From Escarpia spicata (lineage: Eukaryota; Annelida; Polychaeta; Sabellida; Siboglinidae), in NCBI GenBank assembly GCA_963995525.1, contig OZ023205.1, forward strand, positions 43,099,618 through 43,163,617: a stretch of DNA of 64,000 nucleotides. Direction: 5' to 3'. Below, piece by piece: positions 9,571 to 22,120 of this stretch; the stretch's first letter is position 1; each line of letters begins with the position of its first letter. The notes below the pieces were generated by a model. That model saw only the letters and a program-made list of their open reading frames with translations, did not search any database and was not told the DNA's origin. Both the position numbers and the translations under genes were made by a program.

Positions 9571-11223
9571 TCATTGTCCCAAGCCGTAGAGGTCAACATT
9601 GAACAGATAATGGCACATCGTTTCTCTTCCTAGTGTTGTTTTCCAGTCAGACCAAGTGTCAGTGATGGGATTATACTGTTCAATGACGGACGATTCTGGT
9701 CTAGCACCTCCGCCCCCTGCAACCAGTATAAGCCCACGCACCACGACGGCTGGGGCATTGCCGTGCTCTTGTTGTGGTCGACTCAGTCTTGTCCAACAGT
9801 CTGAGGACGGGTCGTACTTGAGACAAGTACGGTCGAAGCCTCCCACCACATAAATACACTCGTTCAATGTGACCGCAGCTCCTATGCAACACACTTCGGG
9901 TGTGTCTGCTAGCGTGTTCCACTGGCCCCGTGTGGTATCAAACGCTTGTGTGGAGCACAAGTCCACACCCTCCGCATCTCTACCACCAAAAACAAAGATT
10001 TTGTTGCCGTAGGTGACAACCATAGAGGCAAGCACCGCTTGTGGCATATCGGGCATGGACGACCACAGCCGCCGTTTAAGGTTCAGACACTCGACAGAAG
10101 TGAGCACTCGGCCACCAACACCCACCCCTCCCACCACATACACGCAGTCGCCCAGCGAGACACTGCGGTGGTAATACCGAGCAGTGTTCACAGGCGGCAT
10201 CACCTCCCATTTCTTTGTGGCCAAGTCATACAGCCAGCATTGATCCCTCGCGTCTCCCTCGAGCCCGCCTGTCAGCAGCAGACCTCTGTCAACGTAACAG
10301 GCGTTGTAGAACCTTCCGACTGACTGTGGCAGGTTCATCAGTGACTTCCAACAGTTCTTGTCTTTGACATAGTACTCACAGCGGTTGTGCTCAGCGTCTG
10401 TGCTCAGCATTCCCACCAACCCGCCAAACACAAATAGGGAAGACTTCATTAGGAAATTGTTGCGCGGCACTGTTCGGCAACTGCTAATTTCATGTTGGTG
10501 CACAGTGTCCGCCTGGAACAACATTGCCTCGTGAAGATATTCAAAGCATTTGGGAGTCAGCAGATCATCTTTGTCCCTGATGTGCCGCAGATAGTTGCGC
10601 GAACAATACGGCAGGCGGACGTGTTCTATGATCGTTTCCAAGGACAGCTTCCTGTTGTCAAGGTCCCGATGGACCCAATCCAGCACGGCCTCGAAGACGA
10701 CATCTTCGTATTCAACGTTGAGTGCATCATCTTTGATGAATTCCACAAGTTCGCTGCATGATAACTCCTTGAACTCGTCAACTAGTGCGGCAGTCTTGAA
10801 CTCCGAAAGCAACACTCGTCTGGCATTCTGCTGCAGCTTGTCGAGTCGATACAACGCAGCATGTCTGTAGAATCCGATACAGTTGCTCGGCTCGACTTGG
10901 TTCATCATAAAGTTCTCACAGGCAGCCTTGAAGGTGTCCAGCTTTAAGACGTCACATGCCTTGACCAAATTCTCCACGTTGCCGACGGTCAGCTTAATCT
11001 CACCGGTGTACGCATAGTCGACGATGCTGGTCAGTATCTCCGGTTGCATTGTCAGCTGGACTTTGGCCGATGTGGTTTCTTCAAGACCACACCTGAACAT
11101 CGCATTGAAGTAATCACTCGCGACCGCCAGAACGACGCGATGACACTGGATTTGGACATCACCCGATTGCAACGTCACATCGGTAAATTCCCCGTTCTGC
11201 CGCAGGTGCTGCATACGTTGCAT
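9571..11223 (-). CDS. Kelch-like protein (BTB-BACK-kelch), CUL3 adaptor type
   Basis: The uninterrupted 550-codon frame has the full KLHL layout. A BTB domain covers about residues 1-115 (FTDVTLQSGDVQIQCHRVVL, then DYFNAMFRCGLEE). A BACK domain follows (about 115-225, FYRHAALYRLDKLQ). Six kelch-type repeats start near residue 265 with paired Gly motifs (FVFGGL, LLLTGGL, YVVGGVGVGG, FVFGGRD, YVVGGFD, LVAGGGG). KLHL proteins usually recruit substrates to CUL3 ubiquitin ligases through BTB-BACK; the substrate cannot be inferred. The ATG at 11223 is the first in this frame, but the frame stays open upstream to an acceptor-like tgttttgcag at about 11289, giving residues such as FVDETYRGDF that suit a KLHL N-terminus. 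A short upstream exon may supply the real start. The coding part shown is intronless, and a truncated copy lies at 5585-6430. Confidence 0.9.
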   Translation of the reverse strand: MQRMQHLRQNGEFTDVTLQSGDVQIQCHRVVLAVASDYFNAMFRCGLEETTSAKVQLTMQPEILTSIVDYAYTGEIKLTVGNVENLVKACDVLKLDTFKAACENFMMNQVEPSNCIGFYRHAALYRLDKLQQNARRVLLSEFKTAALVDEFKELSCSELVEFIKDDALNVEYEDVVFEAVLDWVHRDLDNRKLSLETIIEHVRLPYCSRNYLRHIRDKDDLLTPKCFEYLHEAMLFQADTVHQHEISSCRTVPRNNFLMKSSLFVFGGLVGMLSTDAEHNRCEYYVKDKNCWKSLMNLPQSVGRFYNACYVDRGLLLTGGLEGDARDQCWLYDLATKKWEVMPPVNTARYYHRSVSLGDCVYVVGGVGVGGRVLTSVECLNLKRRLWSSMPDMPQAVLASMVVTYGNKIFVFGGRDAEGVDLCSTQAFDTTRGQWNTLADTPEVCCIGAAVTLNECIYVVGGFDRTCLKYDPSSDCWTRLSRPQQEHGNAPAVVVRGLILVAGGGGARPESSVIEQYNPITDTWSDWKTTLGRETMCHYLFNVDLYGLGQ

Positions 11224-11299
11224 GAAGTCACCCCTGTATGTCTCATCAACAAATGTCTCGACTTTCGTGGTAGCAGATTCTGCAAAACAGGCAAGTTTA

Positions 11300-11994
11300 A
11301 TTTATAATCACATTTTATTCATAAAGCGCAATTTAAAAGAGAAAAAGCATTGGCATTTGGAATCGTACATATATTTTGTGAGATTCTAACAAATTAAATG
11401 TGTATCGATAAATTACACACACGCACGCACGCACATACGCATGCATGGACGCACGCACTCACACCATTGTTCTATCGTGTTTAACATATTAAACAGCTAT
11501 ATGTATTATTGACACCTATGGTTGGCTCAATCACTACTTAGTATTAGCATAGTATCTGCATGATTCACAAACCAGCTTCCACCGCACCGTGGATCAAGCA
11601 ACAAACGTAGGGCATCCGTTATTATTATCATTAGTGCTTTCGTTCACAGTGGCACATCTGAAGAGCGCGGTTCAATACGGAATTCATACGCTCACCCACG
11701 AAGCAACACATAAAGGGCAGCTGTTATCGTGATTTACAGTATTTTGATCTTACAGGCGTTCCCGCTGATGATTAATGGTTCAATATACCGTGACGATGAC
11801 AACACGGAGTGTTTGCAAGCGTCCCCATCTCGACTCCCTTTCCGATCCCGTTGGCGCCATGCGCTCGGATCGATTGTTAGACAACCGAACTGATCGCGCG
11901 ACCGCTACCAATGCAATGACGTACAACTAATGGACCCAATAGTTTAATCACACACGTGACTGTAACAAGTTGTAGACTAAAATTAATGGTACCA
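11300..11994. other. Intergenic, short CGCA-rich tract
   Basis: There is no gene here. A small acgcacgcacgcac tract lies at about 11418-11460. The rest is unremarkable up to the left end of the large inverted-repeat element. Confidence 0.5.
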
Positions 11995-11997
11995 TTA

Positions 11998-12105
11998 AGG
12001 GACAGTCGCACTTCGTGGTTTTTTTGTTTTTATTGCAAAATCATGTTATACAGTATACATTATATATATTATGTCGTACTGACTGCCCAAAGATGTTTTA
12101 ATGAA
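11998..12105 (+). repeat. Left terminal inverted repeat of the 12.9 kb element
   Basis: It matches the reverse complement of 24785-24889, sharing the blocks gggacagtcgcacttcgtgg, tttttattgcaaaatc, tatatatatta and gcccaaagatgttttta. Confidence 0.88.
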
Positions 12106-12290
12106 CCATTTTGTTTTATGAAATGTTTATGATAAGTGTACATTTCACTTTGTAAACATCGACTGCCAGTCGCTTTCGAAAGCCGTTATAGGCGTGGCAA
12201 AAATCCGACTACTAATGAGACGAAAATGCGTGCTCACGTGGTACGTGATCACGTGAACGCAAGTTGCATAGTTGTTGTCATTCAATCATA

Positions 12291-15083
12291 ATGGCGGGTA
12301 AGAAAATGTTGCGTCGTGCAGTACTATGTTCAGCGGCGAAGAAAGAACAAAAAGAACGTGACAAATTCCGGTCTACTACACGGGTAATTTTGTAAGAGCA
12401 GAAGGTGCGATGGGATCGCCTGAAGGCTGACGTAAATCCGAAATCTGATCATAAACTGGCGGAAGTTCTGCTTGACACGTAACTTTTTTCAACTTGAATT
12501 CGCATCACCATCGACACCAGTGACAGTGTCAGTGACCAGGCATTACATCGTCGTCGTGTTTTATTGTCAGTGAGTTCCAAGTGAACATGGTGTCGTACAA
12601 ATTATATTTTTAATTTTAAGTATATCTGATGCCGATAGATAAGTTGCATTTATATAGAAAGTCTCCCGTACGGGCATCATGTCCGATGATGTCGTTCACA
12701 CTCACAGCCTCAGGCTCAGGCACAGGCTCGGCCTCGGGACGTTATCGTCACTCACTGACACAGTCCATACTCCTTGATGCTAGCCCAGCTAGGGCCAAGG
12801 CGTAATCGTAAGCTAGGTAGAATGGTAACCCGGTAAAAAATAGGAAGGGAATGGAATATGAAGTAGATTACGTAGCTCAATCATCGCCCATCTAATATAA
12901 TCTAGTCGACAAAAATATTGTCTGGAACGGATATAATTATCGTCGTGTCCCAACTTCGTGCATCGCGTAATACCGTGCCCTGCCAACGTCATATTGGGAA
13001 TTTTGTGTCAATTTGTTCAATTCCATCTTCTGAGACCGAGTCGGTGCCTGTGGGTTAAAGACATTTTTTTTATATTAAAATGGCAGCTAGCTGCAGCTGC
13101 AATTGTTAATAAACCTGGTTGAAATGTCATCATCCGTTATAAGAGTGTATTTTTTGAATATTCGCCTACAAAATTGGCAATGGCATCAACATTTTTATGT
13201 TTCCTGACTATTTTTAGCAGTCGTTCACATTTGTGAAATAGCATAGCATTTTAAATGACATGTTTTTTATGTCAACAAGATAATAATTTGCATAAATTTT
13301 TACAGAACAACCTTTTATTACCTCTGTTTTTGCAGCCGCTTCACCATCATCCCAACCTGTGGCAGGGCCTTCATCCCTACCTTCACCAGTGGCAGGCCCA
13401 TTACAGAAACCAGACATGCATATCTCCGTTGGGTAATTTTTCAGTTGCATATTTATAAATGTTAGAATTGCTTCACTGGAATGTTACGGTATGATATTCT
13501 ACTTTAATTTCTACAAGTAACATAAGTCATTATATTATGCATGCCTTGTTTAAGTTTTACTTGAGTTATGTGGTTGACATTATAAAAAAAAACGTTAATT
13601 TTATGACATACCATTACATACTAATTTGTGGAGTTTAAACATATGTAGCACTGTTTTGTCAACTAAACATAATTATTCAATAAGTATTTGTTTGTAGCCC
13701 TCTGTCATATGATGAAGACAGTGAGGAGGGCGACGATGATGATTCATGGCTACCATCACAATGCACAGAGGATGCCTCATATGAGCTTGACATCAATGTC
13801 ACTGAAAGGTACACATTACTCTTAGTCAATGTAACATGGAAGACAATTAGAAGAAATTAAATTTAGCATGAGTGAAGTTGCACAATACTGGGCCAAAGTG
13901 TGGTGTCCTGTAACTTATGCTATATTTACTCCATAACCAGCTTCTTTGAAGACAGTTCCTGTTGATAACATTTGGCCTGTATCTTAGGCCCATGAAGAAA
14001 GAAGAGACACAAAAACACATCTTGCCTGTTTATTGTTGTTTGAAAAAAATTATGATTGTGGTGGATAACATAAGTTATAATGACTGTAACTTATGTTATC
14101 CACCATTTCAGGTCCAGAGTCTGATTATTCTTAACATTTTAAAAGTCTTGGTTGGCCATCATCGAATGATATAGATTCAAACACACAGGGAAGCAACATG
14201 AATCAGAAATTTATCAGAGGAAATTACTTATTGTAGCTTCCCGGTATACCGGGCACGGTCCTTCTGGCAGCGATTGATTATCAGAGTCACAAAGATTTAC
14301 CATTGAAAAGAAATCGAAAGGGACACACTGTGTAAGTATGCAGGTACACATTAAGTATACATGTAACAACATGAACATGTAATTATTTTTGTTATGCATT
14401 ATAATAAAGACTATTGCCATTCCATTATAGGGCTAATTATTGATTGGATTTATTTATGTTGGTGACGACTCTAACAATCAATGCCTATGATTGAGCAAGT
14501 AATGTATGAGAAGAGTTTTTTTTTAATGAAAGTTATTTATTACGTTGCAATACATAAACAATACAAAGCAAAATAATAGCGTATGTACATTATGCATATA
14601 TGTGTAATATTTAAAGTAACTTTTTATTTGCAATAATTCAGCTATTTACATCACATTTTTATATGCTGATGTATTCCACATAAAAAAGGTTACTTTAAAT
14701 ATTGACATGTTTTGAAATATTTACATGTTGAATAAAAAAAATTTGTTTTGGCAAATGCCATACTGTGTCACAATGCAAGTTAATGACACATGTCATTAAG
14801 TTTGTCTATTAATCTACAGCTACCTCAAAGTCTACAACAAACGGAGAAAGAAGTGGACTATTATCTTGAGTGAGAACCGAAACAGTATGTGTACATAGTG
14901 TCCCTTCAGGAGAAGATCATCCGAGCATGCACTGACGATCCACTACCAAAACGCAGGAAGCGTGGACTTAAACCTGATGACCCGTGCAACATTGCACCAA
15001 CACTAGCAGCAGTGCCTGCGCCACCAACAGCAGATCTAGTGGCAAGGCATCAAACCCGATTTGGAAAAAAGAAATATGCCTAA
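12291..15083 (+). pseudogene. Transposase-like gene, 5' and 3' exons only
   Basis: The ATG at 12291 opens a basic N-terminus (MAGKKMLRRAVLCSAAKKEQ) followed by RSTTRVIL, a TAA at 12393-12395, then RWDRLKADVNPKSDHKLAEV in the same frame. A TRVxxxxxxRWxxLK..K.D..LAxxLLD pattern is, from memory, the N-terminus of a multi-copy transposon protein. A Ser/Pro-rich exon (13336-13432) follows. The next exon is acidic (13698-13809, PLSYDEDSEEGDDDDSW), and its splice phase fits the Ser/Pro-rich exon. At 14820-15083 comes a C-terminal piece, YLKVYNKRRKKWTIIL, then in a shifted frame YVYIVSLQEKIIRACTDD to a stop at 15081-15083. Nothing resembling a catalytic domain lies between 13810 and 14820. I therefore read it as an internally deleted, mutated gene. 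Family identity is moderate; the exons and stops are directly visible. Confidence 0.5.
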
Positions 15084-15824
15084 GATGGAAGTTGTCAATG
15101 AGTAACCTACATGTTAAGTAACATTTATTTTTTTAATAACAAACTATTATCAATTAATTTATAAATTACCATGGTTACCTGATGATGTGTGGTTATATAA
15201 AGTTTACACACTTTATTCTTGACAAGTAATGATTTCAACCTAATGTATGAACTTTGAACCCAGAGTACTGTCCACTTGCACTCGGAAATGTCTGCCTAAT
15301 TTTCCACACCCAACAGCTCGGAATAACATGTCGGTTCCCTGTTCCCAGTTTGCCATGTCGCCAGAAAACAAACTGGTGGTAGGCAGAATGTCGCATGGCA
15401 CCATTGTCTCCTCGTGCTGGCACGCCAAACACATCTGCTCTGTAGCGTCCCACCATTATCAAAACTGTGGGGTCGAGTACGAGCAAGTCCATTTCCTAAA
15501 AAGAAATGTATACACCAGTACAATCAAACTGTAGCAGTTGCATTGAAATAAAACATGATTATGTATGTGTGATTAAGTTTTTTAAGTACAACTGGGTTTG
15601 TGGTCTGATCTGGACTTTCAGACGCAGAATATGTATTTTTGGATTTGCGTGGAAAACCCAGTACAGTGTATATTAGCATTTTCCATTCCTGTGAAATTAT
15701 GTCGCAATGCTGATGGTTGTGTATTATCATTGGGATTAACAAAGTTCCAAAGAATTTGTTATCCATCTGTTTGTTGTAATGGTCAGACCTACTGATTTGT
15801 ATTTAGGATGTAGGTTAAACGGGT

Positions 15825-17470
15825 GCCAGGCGTTTTGGTAAAGGACACTTTGGGCAACAGACATTTTGGCAACAGGACATTTTGGTAATAGGACATTTCA
15901 GTAAACTATTGAAAATAATGAGAATTATTTAGTCATTTTTAAAGATGTCCTTTCGGAAATTGGATATTTTGGTAACCACACATTTTGTAATAGGACATTT
16001 CGGTAAGACAATTAATAATCTATAGTGTGTACCTCTTTTTACAAAACTATTTAGAATACCAGGTGCCAATAGTGGCTAATAATAATGTTTTAATTTGAAT
16101 GAATGTGAACTACGGTTGTATTAAGTAACAATTTATTCCATCCAAAGTAACACAAATATTCAGTATAAAAATTATGATGCTGTAGGTTCAGGGCAGTGGT
16201 TGTGGTCAATTCTCAACACTGGATTTGCTGGTAGCAAGTCTGTGTACACACTACCATGGCACGACTTGCTCGCATGACATACATGTGCAGTGCCACTGTA
16301 TCACATCATTTGTCTGTTTCTTTGGTATAAGCACAGCCATTCCACAAAAGCTTAGCTTTCCCCTTGTTGTTGTCGACAACTCCATGTTCACAGGTATGAC
16401 ATTACCTTATGTGTGTCTGGATAATGTGTGCAGCGAGCCACTAATTAGCTGTAGCAATTGAGCACTCTAACCTGTCCCCTCTAACCCATGGATTTAAATA
16501 ACCATGACTGACTGACGTTCACTGTCTGGAAAAGTGACCAATCTAATTTCTAAATGGTTTAGCTGATTGGCACCACTGACATGGCAGACTGAACAGGTTT
16601 TAACTCATTGATAGATTTTATTACTTTACCGATTTACTTTATCATGTGTAATTAGTCCTTTGGGCCGAACGTCAAATGGACTATTGCCATCACTCTGCGT
16701 CTGCCATTAGCTGCCATATCTCGGAAACCGTTCTGTAACTTTTTCTCAAATTTTGCATAGACATTTCATATGGTAGTTCCACTATACACAAAAAATTTGT
16801 ATTTGACTGAATCTTTCTAAGGGCACCAAATGTCCCCTAAAACGCTAAATTTGCTAACTAAATTGTTTGTAGCAGGGAGAACAGCCTGGAGCTCTAATGA
16901 CTGATTGACACTTTCTTAAGCAACCTTTAACTGTGCTACATGCGAGATTGCAGCTCACCAACTCTCCTGCAAGGTTTCTGCAACCACTGGATATCGGCCT
17001 AAATAGTAATTGCGTTCAAATTGTACAGTATTTTTAAAACGGTCTACTTGAATATTTTATTTCCAGGTGTTTCTTCACTGGCATGTATGTGGTCTCCATT
17101 AAACATGTCAATATTTTACTTCCATCATAACCCTTGATGATCTGTAACTATGATTCACCAAAAACCATTCCATTAATAATTACAAACTCACAATATAGTC
17201 CAAAGGACTTCAGGGCCTCTTGGCCCATTTTTAAGTTCAAGAAATCTGACAAAACATGCCATATGCACAATAATAATAAATTAACAACATTTACTATCTA
17301 TTACAAAAAATTATATAATTATCTATACAAGACACCTTTAAAAACGACCAAATAATTCTTATTATTTTTAATAGTTTTACCGAAATGTTTGATTACCAAT
17401 ATGTCCTGTTAACAAAATGTCTGTTGCCCAACTGTCTATTGCCAAAGTGTCCTTTACCAAGACGTCATGG
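15825..17470. mobile_element. Nested inverted-repeat element, about 1.65 kb
   Basis: The left arm (about 15827-15945) and the reverse complement of the right arm (about 17352-17467) share ttggtaaaggacactttgg, aacagacattttg and aacaggacat. The arms are built from short repeats of the type ggacattttggtaa. No transposase frame is seen inside, so it looks non-autonomous. Between about 16651 and 17235 a further sequence, from tagtcctttgggccgaacgt to a reverse-complement-like agtccaaaggact, may be a second nested element. The element splits exons C and D of the P2X7-type gene. Confidence 0.7.
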
Positions 17471-17918
17471 ATTCAGGTCAAACACACATATATGATATGA
17501 CTTTGTTTGCAAAAATAACAAATAGGTAATTTCAGAAAATGGTGTTACAAATCGTACTGGGGTGTATGGCAGGAAGGTCAGTAATACAAATTTGTGGGAA
17601 TTAGACATGGTTTGTTGGATGACATGGTGATCCCAAAAGATGTGGGAGAGAGATTCACACCCTTGTCACACCACCCTCATATCTTATAAAAGTACACATC
17701 TCACTGGTTGCATGCTGATGCATTTGTCTGGGCGCATGTTGCAGCACATCTGTTGCCATTTCTCGGCAGTGCCCGCATGAGCACCAGCTTAGAAAGCCAC
17801 CTCCCACTGGTCCTTGTTCGGTGCCTCTCAGGACATCAAACACAAGGCCTGGCTCTCACAGCACCATCTTCAGTAGCAGCGTCTTTGCCTGCCCCTCATC
17901 CAGTTCGTTAATGTCAGC

Positions 17919-19934
17919 CTAGAAGGATTGCAAAAATATCATGTAACTAAATATTAACATTATGGTTATTTAATACACAAAATGTTGGTGTGCATGTTAG
18001 ATGTTCAAACAAAATACAGTACCTGCTTTTTTATTGTAATTCCTGGAAAGCTCAAATTCTGCAATGTAGCATGTTTTTGATAACACCAGGCAAATTATGT
18101 GTGTGTATGTATGTGTGTGCACGTATGTGCATGCATGCGTATGTGTGAATTACATTATATATGGGTCATGTCTAAAGGAAATGTATATTTTGCAGTGCAT
18201 TTGGAATAATACATTGTAAATTATTATTTCTGTGTTTGTGTATGTTCTTGATCAAAATTGGTTGATTATGTAATTTATTTTATAAAAAGCATAGTTCAGT
18301 TTCAAACTTGGTACCTCGGCATATTCGGTGACGTCATGTACCTGCACAGTATTTGGATCATAACATGAATATAAAATCTTTACCCTAAATATTTTGTCAC
18401 TTGTATTTATAATTGTTATTCAAAATGTGCACTGTGATAACAAATATTTACCTGCAGTTGCTCCTGTCTCTGATTGCGTAACCTCGCCATGCGAGCGCAG
18501 TCAGTCCTGTTCAGTGACAGTGATAGCTGCCACGCCCTCTCCCCACACCCCTTCCTCTTGCTGCACCCTGTCGTCTAACTGCCCCTCTTCCTCTCACTCC
18601 ACGTCTTTCTCCCACTGCAGCTGTTTCCCTGGAACCATTCAAACTCTGTAAACAGATAATGTGATATGGTAAATAAGTTGTGTATATATAACTATAACAT
18701 TTATTTTGTTTATTTAGTCACCATGCAATGATTGACAGTGCATGGCAATACTTTAGAAAACGTGCTTTTTCTGCCATAAACCTTGAAACACTGACGCACG
18801 CACATTACAGAAGAAAAGTAATATACTGTCTTATTTACTTTTATTTCATCACGGTTGTAAGCCAGTAAGGCCAGTAAAATGAAGACGACGACTACGACCT
18901 GCACAATTTCCAACAAAACCCCGTCAACTAACGCGACAAGAAATGTCCCAATCACTGAAAAGCGCATCCCCTAAACAAAATCAAACACGCTACGAGCGTG
19001 GGTTACAGCTGGTTGTTATGCACTATGATTCGCCATGTAACAGACCTGCAGTGGCTAATTTAGTTAATTACTATTATTATTAGTTATCAGCGAAAGACTA
19101 GAATAGAAAATCCAGATTCGCGTTACATAAAAGCATTATATAAAAGAATGCTGCATAAGGCAAGCATATGGTTGCCGTCACTGTAGGCGCGTTTCTAAAG
19201 CAACAAGGTTTGAACGATTTGTTTATTTTCGCGTCTGTAGGCGTAGTTCTTGGTGTCTACCGGAAAAGAATGTAGTTGACAGTTAAGAGTCATAACTGGA
19301 ATTTGGTGCAGACATTGGCCTGACCTTAGATTCACTTCGTGACCATGTCCTGGTTTTAAGATCGAACCGGAAAGATGAAATTATGCAAATAAATGCAGAC
19401 CCCCTCACGTGAGTGAGCACCCTCATCCCCATAGTATGACGACATAAAAACACGCATGCGTAGAGCCATAATTCTACAAATTTCATACTATGCATTTCGA
19501 TCCCTTACGGTTTAAAGACAATTCCCGGATTTGGCTTGAAGCCAAGCCAGTATCTTTAAAAGGGAACTATTTTTTGGAATTAAGAGGAGGGCGGCAATGA
19601 ACACAGACGAAGAGACACGTTGACGCTCTCCACGGGAAACTAGGAAAATGTTTCTCACAGTTTAGACTTATCAAAATTTCGGCAAATAGAAACCACGGCG
19701 GTTTATATATTGCTTTATCTCTCGATCTTCAAAAACCACGCACACTTTAAATGTAAAATAGAGTTGTACTGTCGGCGCACATGAATGTGCAAACGTTGTA
19801 CGGACATCGTGTCTGAAGTTTCTACTGATGAATAAAACATATATATTCGTGACGAACCTGGAATGCTTGTTTGTTCAATTTCATTGACAAACAAATACAC
19901 CCTTAGCCGTGAGGGGACAATGCATCACCACAGC
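17919..19934. other. Intronic part of the P2X7-type gene plus spacer
   Basis: Apart from the Arg/Gly-rich exon at 18452-18645 I recognise nothing here. A minus-strand frame at 18710-18967 encodes a hydrophobic segment (VQVVVVVFILLALLAYN), but it has no conserved features. Confidence 0.45.
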
Positions 19935-20063
19935 TGTTTCACAATGTACACACCTCGTGTCATAATGAGTCGTTTATTGCCGAAATCGCTGTCTGACAAA
20001 CATGCCGCTAGCTGAGGAAACACAGAACTACAGTCCGTTCTACAAAAGTTCGATATTGACACA
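19935..20063 (-). repeat. 3' LTR of the Ty3/gypsy copy (short)
   Basis: Its 129 bp end in TGT...ACA and its inner edge abuts the polypurine tract. About 100 bp match 23953-24075, including cgaaatcgctgtctgacaaa. Confidence 0.75.
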
Positions 20064-20076
20064 TCCCTTCTTTTCT
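20064..20076 (-). other. Polypurine tract of the Ty3/gypsy copy
   Basis: The minus strand reads agaaaagaaggga directly before the LTR start TGTGTC, the expected position for the plus-strand primer. Confidence 0.7.
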
Positions 20077-20209
20077 AAACAAAACAAATAAGAACTTACT
20101 AATAAAACACTATCTATATAGCGCTAAAATGGCTCGATAGTCTACAGCTACAACTTATTAACACTAGTTAAAAGTTAAATTATAAAATAGAAATAAGCGT
20201 ATGGCAAAG

Positions 20210-20818
20210 TCACACGTTGGTAATATAGTCCGCCAGACGAGTATATCGTTTCTTGAGTCGCACAGATCTTCGCGGAGTCGTCACCGTGGCGTCACTCATC
20301 TCCGGTGATTGATCTGCCGGTTCGGATGGCTCGGGTGTCGTCTCCGTTGCTGGCTCCTGCGTCTGCGGGTTTGTCGCGTCCTCGTGTGTTGGTCTAAGGT
20401 GCACTCGATTCCGCCTGTATGTACCAGCAGGTGTATCAACTTCGTTCGAGCGTTCATCGAGACGTCGTTGAACCACGGCCTTTTCCCATGCCTTTTGACC
20501 AGGACGGAACGGCTTCATGCGAACGATATCACCCTCCTCGAGGATCGGAAGATCTTTCGCTGTTCTGTTGTAGTTTTTTCCTTGTTTCTCCTTCTGTTCG
20601 CTTATTCTGACCCTGTCTTTTCTCAAGTATTCTTCGGCCCTTGGCGCCAGAAGTGTTGTTGTCGTCGGGAGTAATGTTCGCGTTCGTCTGTTTAACAGTC
20701 TCTGTGCTGGACTGCTTCCAACCCCTTGTGTCGGTGTGTTACGGATTTCTAGAAGTGCTAGATATGGGTCTGTCTGTGACTTCTTGCATTTGGTGAACAT
20801 CAGCTTTGCGGCTTTCAC
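20210..20818 (-). pseudogene. Ty3/gypsy integrase C-terminal part
   Basis: The frame contains the post-catalytic region and the C-terminal GPY-like part (GDIVRMKPFRPGQKAWEKAV, RRNRVHLRPTHE), followed by a Thr/Pro-rich tail. It is separated by a TAG near 20898 from the catalytic core encoded at 20900-21199. The segment just upstream (SANGRAEAAVKAAK) holds the third acidic residue of the integrase triad. Confidence 0.8.
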
Positions 20819-20899
20819 GGCTGCTTCCGCTCTTCCGTTGGCGCTCTGGTGGCCTGGTGCGCTGGTCTGATGCTCGATGTCCCACTTCGCAGCAAATCT

Positions 20900-21199
20900 C
20901 TAGAATTCATCCGAGATGTACTGCGGCCCGTTGTCGCTAACTATGACTGATGGGATGCCATTTCTAGCGAAGTGTGCTTTCATAGTTTTTATCGCGCTTG
21001 CTGTGGTCGTTGAAGTCATCCTGTCGACTTCCCAGAAGTTGCTTGTGTAATCGACCAATACGTGATAGTCACGACCTTCCCAGCTGAACAGGTCCACTCC
21101 GACTTTCTCCCATTGTCTCGTCGGTGTCTCTTGTTGCATTAACGTTTCTTTTTGTTGTGCTCGTTCATAGGTTCTGCACGCCTCACAGTTCTCAACCAC
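20900..21199 (-). pseudogene. Ty3/gypsy integrase core fragment
   Basis: It contains the second half of the HHCC zinc motif (CEACRTYER) and two catalytic aspartates in GVDLFSW and VSDNGPQY. It is bounded by a TGA upstream, where the family normally has Trp, and a TAG downstream. Confidence 0.85.
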
Positions 21200-21219
21200 T
21201 TGTCTGATGCCATGTTAGG

Positions 21220-21780
21220 TCAATAGATACATTCTCTTGCTCGTCGTAGGACACTTTCCAAACCAAGGTGCGAGCTGTGGAGACACTCCTTCGTGAGTTT
21301 CCTCATTCCATCTGGGATGACTACTCTTTCTCCTCTGAAGACTAAACCGTCATGCACTCCTAGTTCGTCTCTCATGCTGAAATACGCATGGATGCTAGTT
21401 GGGATTTCATCACGCGTCTCGGGCCACCCTCGCTGTATGACATGCTTCAGTGTCTGTAGAGTCTCGTCACTCTCCGTGTGTGCCTTCAGCATTGCCAGGC
21501 GTTCTGTGCTGATTGGCAGCTGCTTCACAGCATTCACAGCTCCGAAGTTGTCAGTACCGCCTTGGTGTTGCAGGTATGACCTCGAGAGAGTATCTGCGAT
21601 ATACATCTCTTTCCCTTTGTGGTAGACGACCTCCGTGTCGTACTGCAACATCCGCAGGAGCATTCCTTGCAATCTCCTCGGAGCTTTATACAGTGGCTTC
21701 TTTACGATCATTTCGAGAGGTTTGTGGTCGCTGTGTACGATTGTCCTTCGCCCAAATGTGTATTGGTGGAATCGTTCCAA
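21220..21780 (-). pseudogene. Ty3/gypsy RNase H end and integrase zinc-domain start
   Basis: The frame includes IVHSDHKPLEMI (RNase H, DHKPL motif), a connector (YHKGKEMYIADTLSR) and the start of the integrase zinc domain (LHSSHLGLESVLRRA). Frame breaks occur at both ends. Confidence 0.85.
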
Positions 21781-22120
21781 CGAGAAGACGATGGCAAGAC
21801 ATTCTTTCTCAAGTTGCGCATATCTAGTCTCCGTATCAGTGAGTGATCGACTAGCATAGGCGATAGGTCTCCCGTTCTGTAGGAAAGCTGCACCAAGTCC
21901 GGTTTCGCTAGCGTCGCGCTCGATGACAAGTTCGTCTTGAGGCTAATAGTAGGCGAGGATCGGACTATATGTCGTCAGCTGCTTTATCTTCTCCATCGCT
22001 CTTTCTTGTTCTTCCGACCACTTCCACGGAACGTCAGGATGCGTTAACCTTCTGATGGGTTCCATGACATCGGAGAGGCCGGGCAGGAACTTCGACAAAT
22101 ACCCAACCGTGCCCTGCAGC

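Noticed and set aside
9656..10870. Plus-strand ORFs opposite the KLHL gene
   Set aside because: They are antisense shadows of a strongly supported coding frame.
18710..18967. Hydrophobic ORF resembling a membrane protein
   Set aside because: It has no conserved features, homologous context or splice support; one hydrophobic run is not enough.
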